This document shows, piece by piece, positions 44,396-52,216 of a stretch of DNA of 64,000 bases. The stretch is from Arenibacterium halophilum. Lineage in GTDB: Bacteria; Pseudomonadota; Alphaproteobacteria; Rhodobacterales; Rhodobacteraceae. Numbering within the stretch: position 1 is the stretch's first letter; the number at the start of each line of letters is the position of its first letter. Location: the NCBI RefSeq assembly GCF_005938225.1, contig NZ_VCPC01000003.1, forward strand, positions 682,001 through 746,000, read 5' to 3'. Under the pieces are notes generated by a model. It saw only the letters and a program-made list of their open reading frames with translations. It did no database searches and had not been told where the DNA came from. The position numbers and the translations under genes were made by a program.

Positions 44396-45367
44396 ATGAA
44401 AATACTCGCCGTAGACGACGATCCGATCATTCACGATCTGTTGAAGGACGCCCTGTCGGTTCAGGGGTACGACGATCTGACGTGTGCCGGCTCTTCGGAA
44501 GAAGCTCTGGAGCTGATAGACAGCGCCCGCAAGCCTTTTGACACCTTCCTTCTTGATATCCTGCTGCCGGGGATCGATGGGGTCGAGCTATGTCGGCGCA
44601 TTCGCGAACGGTCAGAGTATCGGGCGACGCCGGTAATCATGATCACGGCCAGCCGCCAACCGAACCTTATGCAGACCGCGTTCGCCGCAGGCGCTACCGA
44701 CTATGTGACCAAGCCGTTCGATGCGCTTGAGCTGGGCACGCGTGTCAATCTGGCTTCGATGCTGAGCGACAGCCTGCACCGCGAAGCGTTGAGCCGTCAC
44801 ACGATGGAAGAGCTCACCAAGCTGACCCGCATCGGGTTCGAAGATCGCGTGACCCTGAACAATGTCTACGGGGTAAGCGATTTCCTGGCGATCGAGAATG
44901 GCCTGCTGCGCAGCACCAGCGGCTGCTATGCGCTCAGCATGTTCGCGATTCAGATCGAAGGCGCGCGCGAGCTGTTCAGCCAACTTACGCCTCCGCAGTT
45001 CCGCAAGCACCTTGAACAGGTTTCGGCCGCGATCGTCGACAGCGTCAATCTGTCGACGGCGCAGATCGCCTATGCCGGGCGGGGCATGTTCGTCTACGTC
45101 CAGCACGGCCGTCAGCGGATCGACATCAAGGGCCTGTGCCGCGAGATCGAATCGAAGATGTCGGGCGCATGGGATGCCGCGCCAGCCGGCATGGACCGCG
45201 CCCCTGATCTGTCGGGTCAAGAGGTCTCGGGCAACCGGCTGTGGTCGGGCATGGCCGCCAGCAACGCGCTGAACGCCTTCCTGACCAAGCAGGAAAAACT
45301 GCCAAAGGCGAAACTGTCGGACGAGGAAACGCTGTTTGCCTCGATGGCTGCGCGGATGCGCCGCTAG
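44396..45367 (+). CDS. Response regulator with degenerate GGDEF-like output domain
   Basis: This 323-residue protein begins with an intact receiver domain: acidic pocket AVDDDP (Asp7-Asp9), phospho-acceptor Asp54 in FLLDILLPG, Thr84 in MITAS and Lys106 in VTKPF. A helical linker runs from about 112 to 175. Residues about 176-255 look like a diguanylate-cyclase fold without its active site: strand ALSMFAIQIEG, a helix, then AQIAYAGRGMFVYVQHG, where AGRGMF (227-232) stands in place of GG(D/E)EF. The tail (256-323) is low in structure. GGAGA seven bases upstream fixes the ATG at 44396. No kinase is adjacent. A rho-independent terminator follows. Confidence 0.82.
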   Translation: MKILAVDDDPIIHDLLKDALSVQGYDDLTCAGSSEEALELIDSARKPFDTFLLDILLPGIDGVELCRRIRERSEYRATPVIMITASRQPNLMQTAFAAGATDYVTKPFDALELGTRVNLASMLSDSLHREALSRHTMEELTKLTRIGFEDRVTLNNVYGVSDFLAIENGLLRSTSGCYALSMFAIQIEGARELFSQLTPPQFRKHLEQVSAAIVDSVNLSTAQIAYAGRGMFVYVQHGRQRIDIKGLCREIESKMSGAWDAAPAGMDRAPDLSGQEVSGNRLWSGMAASNALNAFLTKQEKLPKAKLSDEETLFASMAARMRR

Positions 45368-45393
45368 GCAACACGGGCCAATCGGCTTTTGAC

Positions 45394-45418
45394 AGGGCGC
45401 CTTCAGGGGCGCCCTTTT
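45394..45418 (+). terminator. Rho-independent terminator of the response-regulator gene
   Basis: AGGGCGCC (45394-45401) pairs with GGCGCCCT (45408-45415) around a six-base loop and is followed by TTT. It begins 27 bases after the stop codon. Confidence 0.8.
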
Positions 45419-45515
45419 GCTGTGCATAGGGCGGGTAAGACCATCTCGGAAAGATCCGTTGCGCGGATCGTTTTGCGCCAATACGATTTTGGCACATTTT
45501 ATCGGAGATTTTCAG

Positions 45516-46595
45516 ATGACAACTTTTGCTGTTTGGTCTGATACGGTCTGGCTGGACCTTGGTTGGCCAATCACGGGCGTGCCGACAGGGGCGCCGTATT
45601 TCGGGCAGATGATCGTCTATGGCGACGTGCCAGAGGCCATGGTTCCGGGTCACCTCACCGATATTTCTGATTTTACGGTGGTCTTCGGCCAGGTCGAAGT
45701 GGGCAACCAGTTGCTGACCGGCTCCGCCAAGGTGCTGCTGCACGACGGGTCGGCCGTGTGGGACGATGGAACCGGGTCGTTCGATACCCTGGGTGGATAC
45801 TATATCGAGAATGACCCGGTGACGGCTTATGGTACTTTGCTGATCGAATCCGAGGTACGTAGCGATGGCAGTTTTGGCGCCAGCCGTTACCTGAATGCCG
45901 ATGAACACTTTGGCACGCGAACGGCCGACCGGCTGGCCGGATCCGAAAAGATCGATATCCTGAAAGGCGGGCGCGGCGATGACACGCTGATCGGGCGCGA
46001 TGGCGCCGACCGTCTGTTCGGCGGCGCGGGCGATGACGTGCTGAGGGGAGGCGAGGGGAGTGATACCCTGTCTGGTGGCGCTGGCGACGATATCCTCCGA
46101 GGCGGCGACGGGAACGATTATTTGCGCGGCGGGGCAGGGCGGGATGTTCTGTTCGCCGAGCAGGGCATCGACCATCTGCAGGGCAACGCGGGCCGCGACA
46201 CATTGATAAACCGTGGGACCGCGCAGGCCATCATGGAAGGTGGTCGCCACGGCGACAAAATCGTGTCGCATGGGCAAAGCGACATCCACGGCGGGGCAGG
46301 CCGCGACCGGATTGTCCTGGCCGGGATTGGCGGCGACGAGATTCACGGCGGCACAGGGGTTGATACGTTTGTCTTCAGGCCGATCGCTTGGTCGGTTCCA
46401 ACATATGTGTTCCACGATTTCGACGCCGCCACCGAGACATTGGATTTCACCGCGACGGGGCTGACGGCTGACAGCGTGGAATTCAGCTCTCAGTTTGAAC
46501 AGAACGGCATCGTCCGGGTCGTCGTCGATGAACGGCTGTATCATCTGACCTTCACGAACGATACCGAGGTTACCCTGGACAACTTCCTGTTCTGA
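45516..46595 (+). CDS. RTX-type calcium-binding protein, probably secreted by type I export
   Basis: The 359-residue acidic protein has no signal peptide. Residues 1-135 are of unknown fold. About seven tandem RTX nonapeptides of the GGxGxDxLx type span residues 150-215 (GGRGDDTLI, GGAGDDVLR, GGEGSDTLS, GGAGDDILR, GGDGNDYLR). Two more lie near 280-305 (GGAGRDRIVL and GGTGVDTFVF). These bind calcium as a parallel beta roll after export. The C-terminal end (TNDTEVTLDNFLF) is typical of uncleaved type I secretion signals, with hydrophobic residues at the end. There is no transporter gene nearby. GGAGA eight bases before the ATG at 45516 decides the start over more upstream codons. Confidence 0.85.
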   Translation: MTTFAVWSDTVWLDLGWPITGVPTGAPYFGQMIVYGDVPEAMVPGHLTDISDFTVVFGQVEVGNQLLTGSAKVLLHDGSAVWDDGTGSFDTLGGYYIENDPVTAYGTLLIESEVRSDGSFGASRYLNADEHFGTRTADRLAGSEKIDILKGGRGDDTLIGRDGADRLFGGAGDDVLRGGEGSDTLSGGAGDDILRGGDGNDYLRGGAGRDVLFAEQGIDHLQGNAGRDTLINRGTAQAIMEGGRHGDKIVSHGQSDIHGGAGRDRIVLAGIGGDEIHGGTGVDTFVFRPIAWSVPTYVFHDFDAATETLDFTATGLTADSVEFSSQFEQNGIVRVVVDERLYHLTFTNDTEVTLDNFLF

Positions 46596-46702
46596 CGCCG
46601 GGTGTACCCGCGACGCTGTTATCTCTGGTTCCCGGCTCTGCGCGATCTTTCCGTCGGTTCGGCGGCGGTCTGCCGAAAGTCAATCCAGGCAATCGCCAAA
46701 GA

Positions 46703-46730
46703 TTGACGGCGAGCCGATTAACTTAATACT
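46703..46730 (+). promoter_or_regulatory. Predicted promoter giving a leaderless arsR-type mRNA
   Basis: TTGACG (46703-46708) and AATACT (46725-46730) are separated by 16 bases. The expected start point, seven to eight bases after the -10, falls on the A of the ATG at 46738. No ribosome-binding site precedes that ATG. Confidence 0.42.
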
Positions 46731-46749
46731 TAGCAATATGGCTAAGTAT
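46726..46749. promoter_or_regulatory. Perfect inverted repeat over the arsR start codon (operator)
   Basis: ATACTTAGC (46726-46734) and GCTAAGTAT (46741-46749) form a perfect nine-base inverted repeat around AATATG, which includes the start codon. It covers the predicted -10 and start point. It fits an autorepressor site for the ArsR-type protein that begins here. Confidence 0.62.
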
Positions 46750-47079
46750 GAGTCGCAACTTGATACCTGCTTTTCCGCGCTGGGCGACAGCACGCGGCGG
46801 GCGATCCTGCAACGGCTGGCGCGGGGCAGCGCCACGGTCAGCGAATTGGCCGCGCCGCATGATATGGCGCTGCCGTCGTTCATGGCACACCTGAAAAAGC
46901 TGGAGCAGGCCGGGCTGATCGTGACCACCAAGCAGGGCCGAACCCGCCAGTGCGCATTGGCGGAAGATGCGTTTCTGCCTGCCCTGTCATGGCTCGACCA
47001 ACAGCGCGACCTTTGGAAAGCCAGGCTCGACCAATTCGACAACTATGTTCTCAACCTTACGAAAGACCGTAACACATGA
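46738..47079 (+). CDS. ArsR/SmtB family transcriptional regulator
   Basis: The 113-residue winged-helix repressor has LDTCFSALGDSTRRAILQRL at the start, then ATVSELAAPHDMALPSFMAH as the recognition helix-turn-helix, and LIVTTKQGRTRQCALAEDAF as the wing. It lacks the Cys-rich metal-binding motifs of ArsR proper. It belongs to the group paired with SRPBCC/AHSA1 proteins, whose ligands are unknown. Its ATG is in the spacer of a perfect operator-like inverted repeat and has no ribosome-binding site. Its stop overlaps the next gene by four bases (ATGA), making a three-gene operon with the SRPBCC and DUF4287 genes. Confidence 0.92.
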   Translation: MAKYESQLDTCFSALGDSTRRAILQRLARGSATVSELAAPHDMALPSFMAHLKKLEQAGLIVTTKQGRTRQCALAEDAFLPALSWLDQQRDLWKARLDQFDNYVLNLTKDRNT

Positions 47080-47543
47080 ACTTGAATCCCGAGACGGACC
47101 TGACCTTTACCCGCACCCTTGCCGCTCCGCGCACGGTTCTGTGGAAATGTTGGACAACGCCTGACCACATCAAACATTTTTTTGTTCCCAAACCGCACAG
47201 CATCGAATCCTGCGATATCGACCTGCGAGTGGGCGGGCGGTTCAACACGGTGATGAACGTCGATGGCACGCTCTACGATAACAAGGGCATCTGGCTTGAC
47301 GTGATCCCGATGGAACGGCTGGTCTTTACCGATGGCTATACCGAAGGCTGGGTGCCTGCCGCCGATCCCTTCATGACGGCTATTTTGGATTTCGCCGACG
47401 ACGGGCAGGGGGGCACCACGTACACCGCCACGGCACGCCACCGCTCGGCCGAGGCCTGCAAACGGCACAAGGACATGGGGTTCTTCGACGGCTGGGGCAC
47501 AGTGGCAACCCAGCTTGAAACTTACGCGCAATCTCTGTCCTGA
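47076..47543 (+). CDS. SRPBCC/AHSA1 family protein
   Basis: This 155-residue protein has the START-like (Bet v 1) fold of the AHSA1 family, related to the C-terminal domain of the Hsp90 activator Aha1. Characteristic blocks are LTFTRTLAAPRTVLWKCWTT at the start, HFFVPKPHSIESCDIDLRVG, RFNTVMNVDGT and GWGTVATQLETYA at the end. The fold encloses a hydrophobic pocket for a small ligand. The partner ArsR regulator gene overlaps by four bases; in this pairing the SRPBCC protein may bind the compound that the repressor senses. That is speculative. Confidence 0.9.
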   Translation: MNLNPETDLTFTRTLAAPRTVLWKCWTTPDHIKHFFVPKPHSIESCDIDLRVGGRFNTVMNVDGTLYDNKGIWLDVIPMERLVFTDGYTEGWVPAADPFMTAILDFADDGQGGTTYTATARHRSAEACKRHKDMGFFDGWGTVATQLETYAQSLS

Positions 47544-47554
47544 AGGAAGTGGTC

Positions 47555-47776
47555 ATGACATCCAGCGACAAGAAGCCGGTGAAAGGGCCGGCCTCCTACT
47601 TTCCCTCGATCGAAAAAACCTACGGAAAACCGATCGACCATTGGCTTGCCCTGATCGAGGAACAGGAGGGTATGAAACACATGGAAAGGGTCGCCTTGCT
47701 CAAATCCGAACACGGGCTGGGACATGGCCATGCCAACGCGCTGGTGGCCTATGTCCTGTCGCAGAAGAAGCCCTGA
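47555..47776 (+). CDS. DUF4287 domain protein (73 aa)
   Basis: This small protein matches the DUF4287 family: PASYFPSIEKTYGKPIDHWL, then ALIEEQEGMKHMERVALLKS and EHGLGHGHANALVAYVLSQK. The ATG at 47555 has GAAGGAAG eight bases upstream; the in-frame GTG at 47549 is less likely. The family is often found behind ArsR-SRPBCC pairs, as here, with an 11-base gap from the SRPBCC stop. The function is unknown. It is hydrophilic and helical with no signal or membrane segment. Confidence 0.85.
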   Translation: MTSSDKKPVKGPASYFPSIEKTYGKPIDHWLALIEEQEGMKHMERVALLKSEHGLGHGHANALVAYVLSQKKP

Positions 47777-47782
47777 AAACTC

Positions 47783-47835
47783 TGCTTCTTTGGGCTAAAA
47801 ATATCCCCGCCGGAGGCATCGCGCGTCAGCGCGAT
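47783..47835. repeat. Dispersed repeat, copy 8 (reversed A half)
   Basis: CTTCTTTGGGCTAAAAATAT, then CCCCGCCGGAGGC and the hairpin ATCGCGC-GTCA-GCGCGAT, directly follow the DUF4287 gene. The rest of the 313-base gap up to ettA (47836-48050) shows no gene or recognisable motif. Confidence 0.75.
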
Positions 47836-48052
47836 CTATTGCGGTTCAGCTACAACAAGGGGAGAATATCAAGGCCTGCACATGCCAACTGCCACGCGCG
47901 AAATATGCCCGTGGCAGTGGCTGAAGCATCCTCGTGCGCGCGTCGACAGGGTGATTCCGGGGATGAGGCGCTGCGGACTGGCTTCGTACAGGAACCATAG
48001 CAAATTTTGCCCCGAGTCGCATCTTGAATCCGGTCTGGCTTGCCAAACGAAA

Positions 48053-48082
48053 GCCCCCGCCCATCAGGTCATGGGCGGGGGC
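48053..48082 (-). terminator. Rho-independent terminator of ettA
   Basis: GCCCCCGCCCAT (48053-48064) and ATGGGCGGGGGC (48071-48082) form a perfect 12-base stem with a six-base loop. On the minus strand it is followed by TTTCGTTT. It starts eight bases past the ettA stop. Confidence 0.88.
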
Positions 48083-48089
48083 ATAAGGA

Positions 48090-49745
48090 CTAGCGCGAAA
48101 ACTTCTTGTGCTTCAGGCGCTTGGGTTCCAGCGCATCAGCGCCAAGGCGGCGCTTCTTGTCTTCCTCGTAGTCTTCGAAGTTGCCTTCGAACCATTCCAC
48201 ATGCGCCTCGCCCTCGAAGGCCAGGATATGCGTGCAGATCCGGTCAAGGAAGAAGCGGTCGTGCGAAATCACCACCGCGCAGCCCGCGAAATCCGACAGC
48301 GCGTCTTCCAGCGCGCGCAGCGTTTCCACGTCAAGGTCGTTGGTCGGTTCGTCAAGCAGCAGCACGTTGCCGCCCGATTTCAGCAGCCGCGCCATGTGCA
48401 CCCGGTTGCGTTCCCCGCCCGACAGCAGGCTGACCTTTTTCTGCTGGTCGCTGCCCTTGAAGTTGAAGGCCCCGCAATAGGCGCGCGAGTTGATCTGGGC
48501 ATCGCCCAGTTCGATGATCTCGGCACCGCCGCTGATCGCTTCCCAGACGTTGTCGCCGGGGTTCAGATCGTCGCGCGACTGATCGACATAGGACAGATCG
48601 ACCGTGTTGCCGATCTCGATCGTGCCGCTATCGGGCTTTTCCAACCCGGTGATCATCTTGAAAAGCGTGGATTTGCCGGCCCCGTTTGGGCCGATCACGC
48701 CGACGATGGCGCCCGGCGGAACCGAGAAGGACAGGTTCTCGATCAACAGCTTGTCGCCCATCGCCTTGCCCAGGTTTTCGACCTCGATCACCTTGCCGCC
48801 TAGGCGCTGCCCGGGCGGAATGATGATCTGGGCTTTGCCGATCTTTTCGCGCATCGACTGGTCTGCCAGCTTTTCATAGGCTTGGATCCGCGCCTTGGAT
48901 TTCGCCTGACGCGCCTTGGCGCCCTGCCGCATCCACTGAAGTTCGCGCTCCAGCGTCTTCTGCTTGGATTTGTCCTCGCGGGCTTCCTGCTCCAGCCGCT
49001 TGGCCTTCTGTTCGACCCAGGCAGAGTAGTTGCCCTCGTAGGGGATGCCGCGCCCGCGATCCAACTCGAGGATCCAGCCGGTAATGCTGTCCAGGAAATA
49101 GCGGTCGTGGGTCACGATCAGGATCGTGCCCTTGTACTCGATCAGGTGCTGTTGCAGCCAGGCGATGGTTTCCGCGTCCAGGTGGTTGGTCGGTTCGTCA
49201 AGCAGCAGCATATCGGGCGCTTCCAGCAGCAGCTTGCACAGTGCCACGCGGCGGCGTTCCCCGCCCGAAAGCGTCGCGACATTGGCTTCGTCCGGCGGGC
49301 AGCGCAGCGCCTCGAGCGAGACATCCACCTGGCTGTCCAGATCCCACAGGTTTTCCGCATCAATACGGTCTTGCAAGGCGGCCATTTCGTCGGCGGTTTC
49401 GTCGGAATAGTTCATCGCCAGTTCGTTATAACGATCAAGGATGTCCTTTTTCGCCTTCACGCCCAGCATCACGTTGTCGCGCACACTCAGGTTTTCATCC
49501 AGCTGCGGTTCCTGCGGCAGATAGCCAACGCGCGCGCCTTCGGCCGACCAGGCCTCGCCGGTGAAATCCTTGTCCATGCCGGCCATGATCTTCATCAGCG
49601 TCGACTTACCGGCGCCGTTCACGCCGACCACGCCGATCTTCACGCCGGGCAGGAAGTTCAGGTTGATGTTTTCAAAGCATTTCTTGCCGCCCGGGTAGGC
49701 TTTTGACACCCCGGACATGTGATAGACGTATTGATAGGCAGCCAT
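48090..49745 (-). CDS. ettA: Energy-dependent translational throttle protein EttA (ABC-F ATPase)
   Basis: EttA binds the ribosomal E site and gates the first peptide bond according to the ATP/ADP ratio. The 551-residue protein has two ABC domains with no membrane part. The first Walker A is VGVNGAGKSTLMKI, with signature LSGGERRRVALCKLL and DMLLLDEPTNHLDAETIAWL. The linker (about 245-320) is rich in Lys/Arg/Glu (KQKTLERELQWMRQGAKARQ), the P-site tRNA-interaction motif. The second domain has GPNGAGKSTLFKM, LSGGERNRVHMARL and VLLLDEPTNDLDVETLRALE. The arm motif in domain one (KKDILDRYNELAMNYSDETA) supports EttA over other ABC-F types. Confidence 0.96.
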   Translation of the reverse strand: MAAYQYVYHMSGVSKAYPGGKKCFENINLNFLPGVKIGVVGVNGAGKSTLMKIMAGMDKDFTGEAWSAEGARVGYLPQEPQLDENLSVRDNVMLGVKAKKDILDRYNELAMNYSDETADEMAALQDRIDAENLWDLDSQVDVSLEALRCPPDEANVATLSGGERRRVALCKLLLEAPDMLLLDEPTNHLDAETIAWLQQHLIEYKGTILIVTHDRYFLDSITGWILELDRGRGIPYEGNYSAWVEQKAKRLEQEAREDKSKQKTLERELQWMRQGAKARQAKSKARIQAYEKLADQSMREKIGKAQIIIPPGQRLGGKVIEVENLGKAMGDKLLIENLSFSVPPGAIVGVIGPNGAGKSTLFKMITGLEKPDSGTIEIGNTVDLSYVDQSRDDLNPGDNVWEAISGGAEIIELGDAQINSRAYCGAFNFKGSDQQKKVSLLSGGERNRVHMARLLKSGGNVLLLDEPTNDLDVETLRALEDALSDFAGCAVVISHDRFFLDRICTHILAFEGEAHVEWFEGNFEDYEEDKKRRLGADALEPKRLKHKKFSR

Positions 49746-49817
49746 TTTGCGTTCCGTGCTGTCAGGGAAAGTTTGGCGGCTGTCTAGTGTGTGTCGCTCC
49801 GAATTGCAATTCGCGCC

Positions 49818-50588
49818 CTAGCGTTTCCAGCGCGCGCGCACGCTTTCCAGGATCGGCCAGACCACGCGGGAATTGTCAAAGTGGTGGCAGCGCGCCCCTT
49901 CCGAGTTTCGCCCGGCTTCGTGGTTCAGGCACAGCGCAATGGCAGCAATGATATTCGGGTCGGTATTGGCGGCCAGATCGACCTCGTTGCCGTCGATATG
50001 GCGGCTGAGCTGTGCCCAGTCGGCCTTCTTGGTCAGCAGGTCGGTGAACCTGGCCTTGTTCTTGTCGCGTTTCAACTCGTCCAGTTGAACGCGCAGCTTT
50101 TCATTGCCAGCCAGAAAGCGGTTATCCTTGCCGTTGCGCAGGTGGCTGTACCAGTTGGCATAAAGCGCCGCGACCTGATTGCGCTTGCTGCGCTGGCCCG
50201 ACATCACGGTGATCGGCGTGCCATAGTGTGCCGAAACCTCGGCCAACACGTTCAGGATTTTCCTGTCCACCCCGGCGGTTTTCCCCAAGACCTGCCCGGC
50301 TGCGGGGGCATCGGCTTCGGCTGCGGGTTCAGGTTCTGGTGCGGGGGCCGGTTCGGGTTTGGTCAGGCCAAACTGCTTGCGCGCCTGTTTTGCGACCATC
50401 TTGGCGATCTTGACCGAGGCTATACCCGGCTCTTCGCGCTTGCGCTGGCTGGCGGTGAAATACAGCGCGAATGTATCACGCACCATGGCCTCGACCGCAT
50501 CGGCATTCTCACCGGCAAGGGCGCGCATTTCCTCCACCAGCGCATTGCAGGTCTGGTGGGCAGTCGGGTCGGCAAGGGTATCAGACAT
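49818..50588 (-). CDS. Uncharacterised protein with M15/Hedgehog-like C-terminal domain
   Basis: I do not recognise a named family for all 256 residues. Residues 1-75 are helical and polar. Residues 76-100 form a Pro/Glu/Ala linker. Residues 105-256 resemble the DD-peptidase (M15) or Hedgehog fold: ITVMSGQRSKRNQ at 126-138 recalls the SGYRS block, SRHIDGNEVDL at 195-205 recalls S-x-H-x-x-G-x-A-x-D with His197 and Asp204 as metal ligands, and CHHFD at 234-238 could give the third ligand. No signal peptide is visible, which does not fit a periplasmic peptidase. It diverges from nadD across 120 bases. The fold is my inference. Confidence 0.7.
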   Translation of the reverse strand: MSDTLADPTAHQTCNALVEEMRALAGENADAVEAMVRDTFALYFTASQRKREEPGIASVKIAKMVAKQARKQFGLTKPEPAPAPEPEPAAEADAPAAGQVLGKTAGVDRKILNVLAEVSAHYGTPITVMSGQRSKRNQVAALYANWYSHLRNGKDNRFLAGNEKLRVQLDELKRDKNKARFTDLLTKKADWAQLSRHIDGNEVDLAANTDPNIIAAIALCLNHEAGRNSEGARCHHFDNSRVVWPILESVRARWKR

Positions 50589-50708
50589 GGAATATCGTCG
50601 CTTTGGGCAAAGGGTTAGGGCCAGAATACGCGCGCTGCCATTGACAATCCAGCCCGCCCGGTCAGAACAAGGTCAACGATTGCGGCCAAGGCCGGGAACC
50701 GGGGTGGA

Positions 50709-51353
50709 ATGAGCGACAATTTTCCCTTTGCACGGGCAGGGCAGAGCATTGGCCTGCTGGGTGGTTCCTTTGATCCGCCGCATAGGGGGCATGTGCATAT
50801 CACCCATCAGGCGCTGGCGCGGTTCGGTCTGGATCGTGTCTGGTGGCTGGTGTCGCCCGGCAATCCGCTGAAGGCACACGGGCCTGCGCCGCTGGACCAG
50901 CGCATGGGGGCATCACGTGCGATTATGCAGCACCCGCGGGTGCAGGTCACCAATATCGAAACCCGTCTGAGCACGCGGATCACCGCTGAAACCATCGCGG
51001 CGCTGGTCGAGCGCTATCCGTGGGTGCGGTTCGTCTGGCTGATGGGGGCCGACAACCTTGCGCAATTCCACCGCTGGCAGGACTGGCGCTATATCATGGA
51101 TACGGTTCCCGTGGGCGTTCTGGCCCGCCCGGGCGATCGTATCTCGGCCCGGATGTCGCCAGCGGCGCGGGCCTATGCGCGATACCGCATTCCGGGGCGC
51201 GCCAGCCATCTGCTGGCCCAAGCCACGGCGCCGGCGTGGTGTTTCGTGAATGTGCCAATGGTCGCGATCAGTTCGTCGGCGATCCGGGCGCGGGGCGACT
51301 GGTCAGCGTCGCAAGCTGGCCGAGGTCAGACCGGCGGCAAGAATCACGAATAG
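50709..51353 (+). CDS. nadD: Nicotinate-nucleotide adenylyltransferase
   Basis: NadD transfers AMP from ATP to nicotinate mononucleotide in NAD synthesis. The 214-residue protein has [20 protein letters not shown], with the nucleotidyltransferase motif HRGH at 25-28. [20 protein letters not shown] (the family GADN-W signature) and the C-terminal [10 protein letters not shown], a variant of the ISSTxIR motif, complete it. The frame runs 51 bases into the end of the convergent EamA gene; the conserved part ends at IRARGDW, so the last 16 residues look like an unconserved tail. NadE, which completes the pathway, is encoded elsewhere in the window. Confidence 0.94.
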   Translation: MSDNFPFARAGQSIGLLGGSFDPPHRGHVHITHQALARFGLDRVWWLVSPGNPLKAHGPAPLDQRMGASRAIMQHPRVQVTNIETRLSTRITAETIAALVERYPWVRFVWLMGADNLAQFHRWQDWRYIMDTVPVGVLARPGDRISARMSPAARAYARYRIPGRASHLLAQATAPAWCFVNVPMVAISSSAIRARGDWSASQAGRGQTGGKNHE

Positions 51354-52130
51354 CCCTGTGATCGTGTAAAGATCGGGAAGCTCGTTGAACACCAGCCAGC
51401 CGAGCCCGGTGGCCGCGATCAGCTGGAAATAGACGAGCGGCGCCATTTTCGTCGATTCCGCGCGGGCGTAGACATAGAGCAGCAGCAGGTTGCCCCCCAT
51501 GGAAAACGCCGCGCTGGACAGCGACAGCCCCGCGATGGGCCAGGTGAAGGCAGGCAGGTGCGGCAGTGAAAATGGTGCCACGATAACTGCGCTGGCCACC
51601 AGTTGCGTTGCCGTCAGCTGAAGTGGCGAGCCGATATGCGACAGCCAGCGCGAGGTGGTCAGGAAGGTGCCATAGCAGCTGCCCGCCACCAAGGCCCAGA
51701 TCAGCCCCGGAGAGCCACCTACACCCGGGCGCACCACCAGCAGAACGCCGCAGAAGCCAGCCAGCATCAGCAGGCTGCGCAGCCAGCCGGCCGGTTCGCG
51801 CAGAAACAGCGCCGACAGGGCAAAGCTGATGATCGGCCCGACAAAGAAGGCCGCAAAGACATCGGCCAAGGCTTCGGTGCGCAGCGCGGTCTGGATCGCA
51901 AGCACGCCGAAGGCGATAGAACAGGCCCGCAGCCACACGCGCCAGTCGGCCAGCAAGGCCCATGTGCCATGCGGGGCAAGCGGTGCGACGATCAGCGCCC
52001 CCAGAACGAACCGCGACAGGGCCACGAACGATGGATGCACGCCCATGCCTTCGGTCATCAGTTTGCCCGACAGGTCCCCGGCAGGGATCATCGACATGGC
52101 AATGAACATGATAACTATCGGCTTGAGCAT
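51303..52130 (-). CDS. EamA/RhaT family (DMT superfamily) transporter
   Basis: This 275-residue inner-membrane protein has ten hydrophobic helices arranged as two EamA repeats of five. The first repeat includes [20 protein letters not shown] and [20 protein letters not shown]; the second includes [20 protein letters not shown] and [20 protein letters not shown]. The transported solute cannot be predicted; relatives export metabolites or amino acids. The end overlaps nadD by 51 bases on the other strand. It is divergent to dacB. Confidence 0.87.
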   Translation of the reverse strand: MLKPIVIMFIAMSMIPAGDLSGKLMTEGMGVHPSFVALSRFVLGALIVAPLAPHGTWALLADWRVWLRACSIAFGVLAIQTALRTEALADVFAAFFVGPIISFALSALFLREPAGWLRSLLMLAGFCGVLLVVRPGVGGSPGLIWALVAGSCYGTFLTTSRWLSHIGSPLQLTATQLVASAVIVAPFSLPHLPAFTWPIAGLSLSSAAFSMGGNLLLLYVYARAESTKMAPLVYFQLIAATGLGWLVFNELPDLYTITGLFVILAAGLTSASLRR

Positions 52131-52216
52131 GGGCCGCGTGCTATCATGGGCAACAGGGCGGGGGAAGCTGTTCGTTCCCGCTTGTTTGGCGGGCGGGGCT
52201 GGGGTTAATTGGCGCC

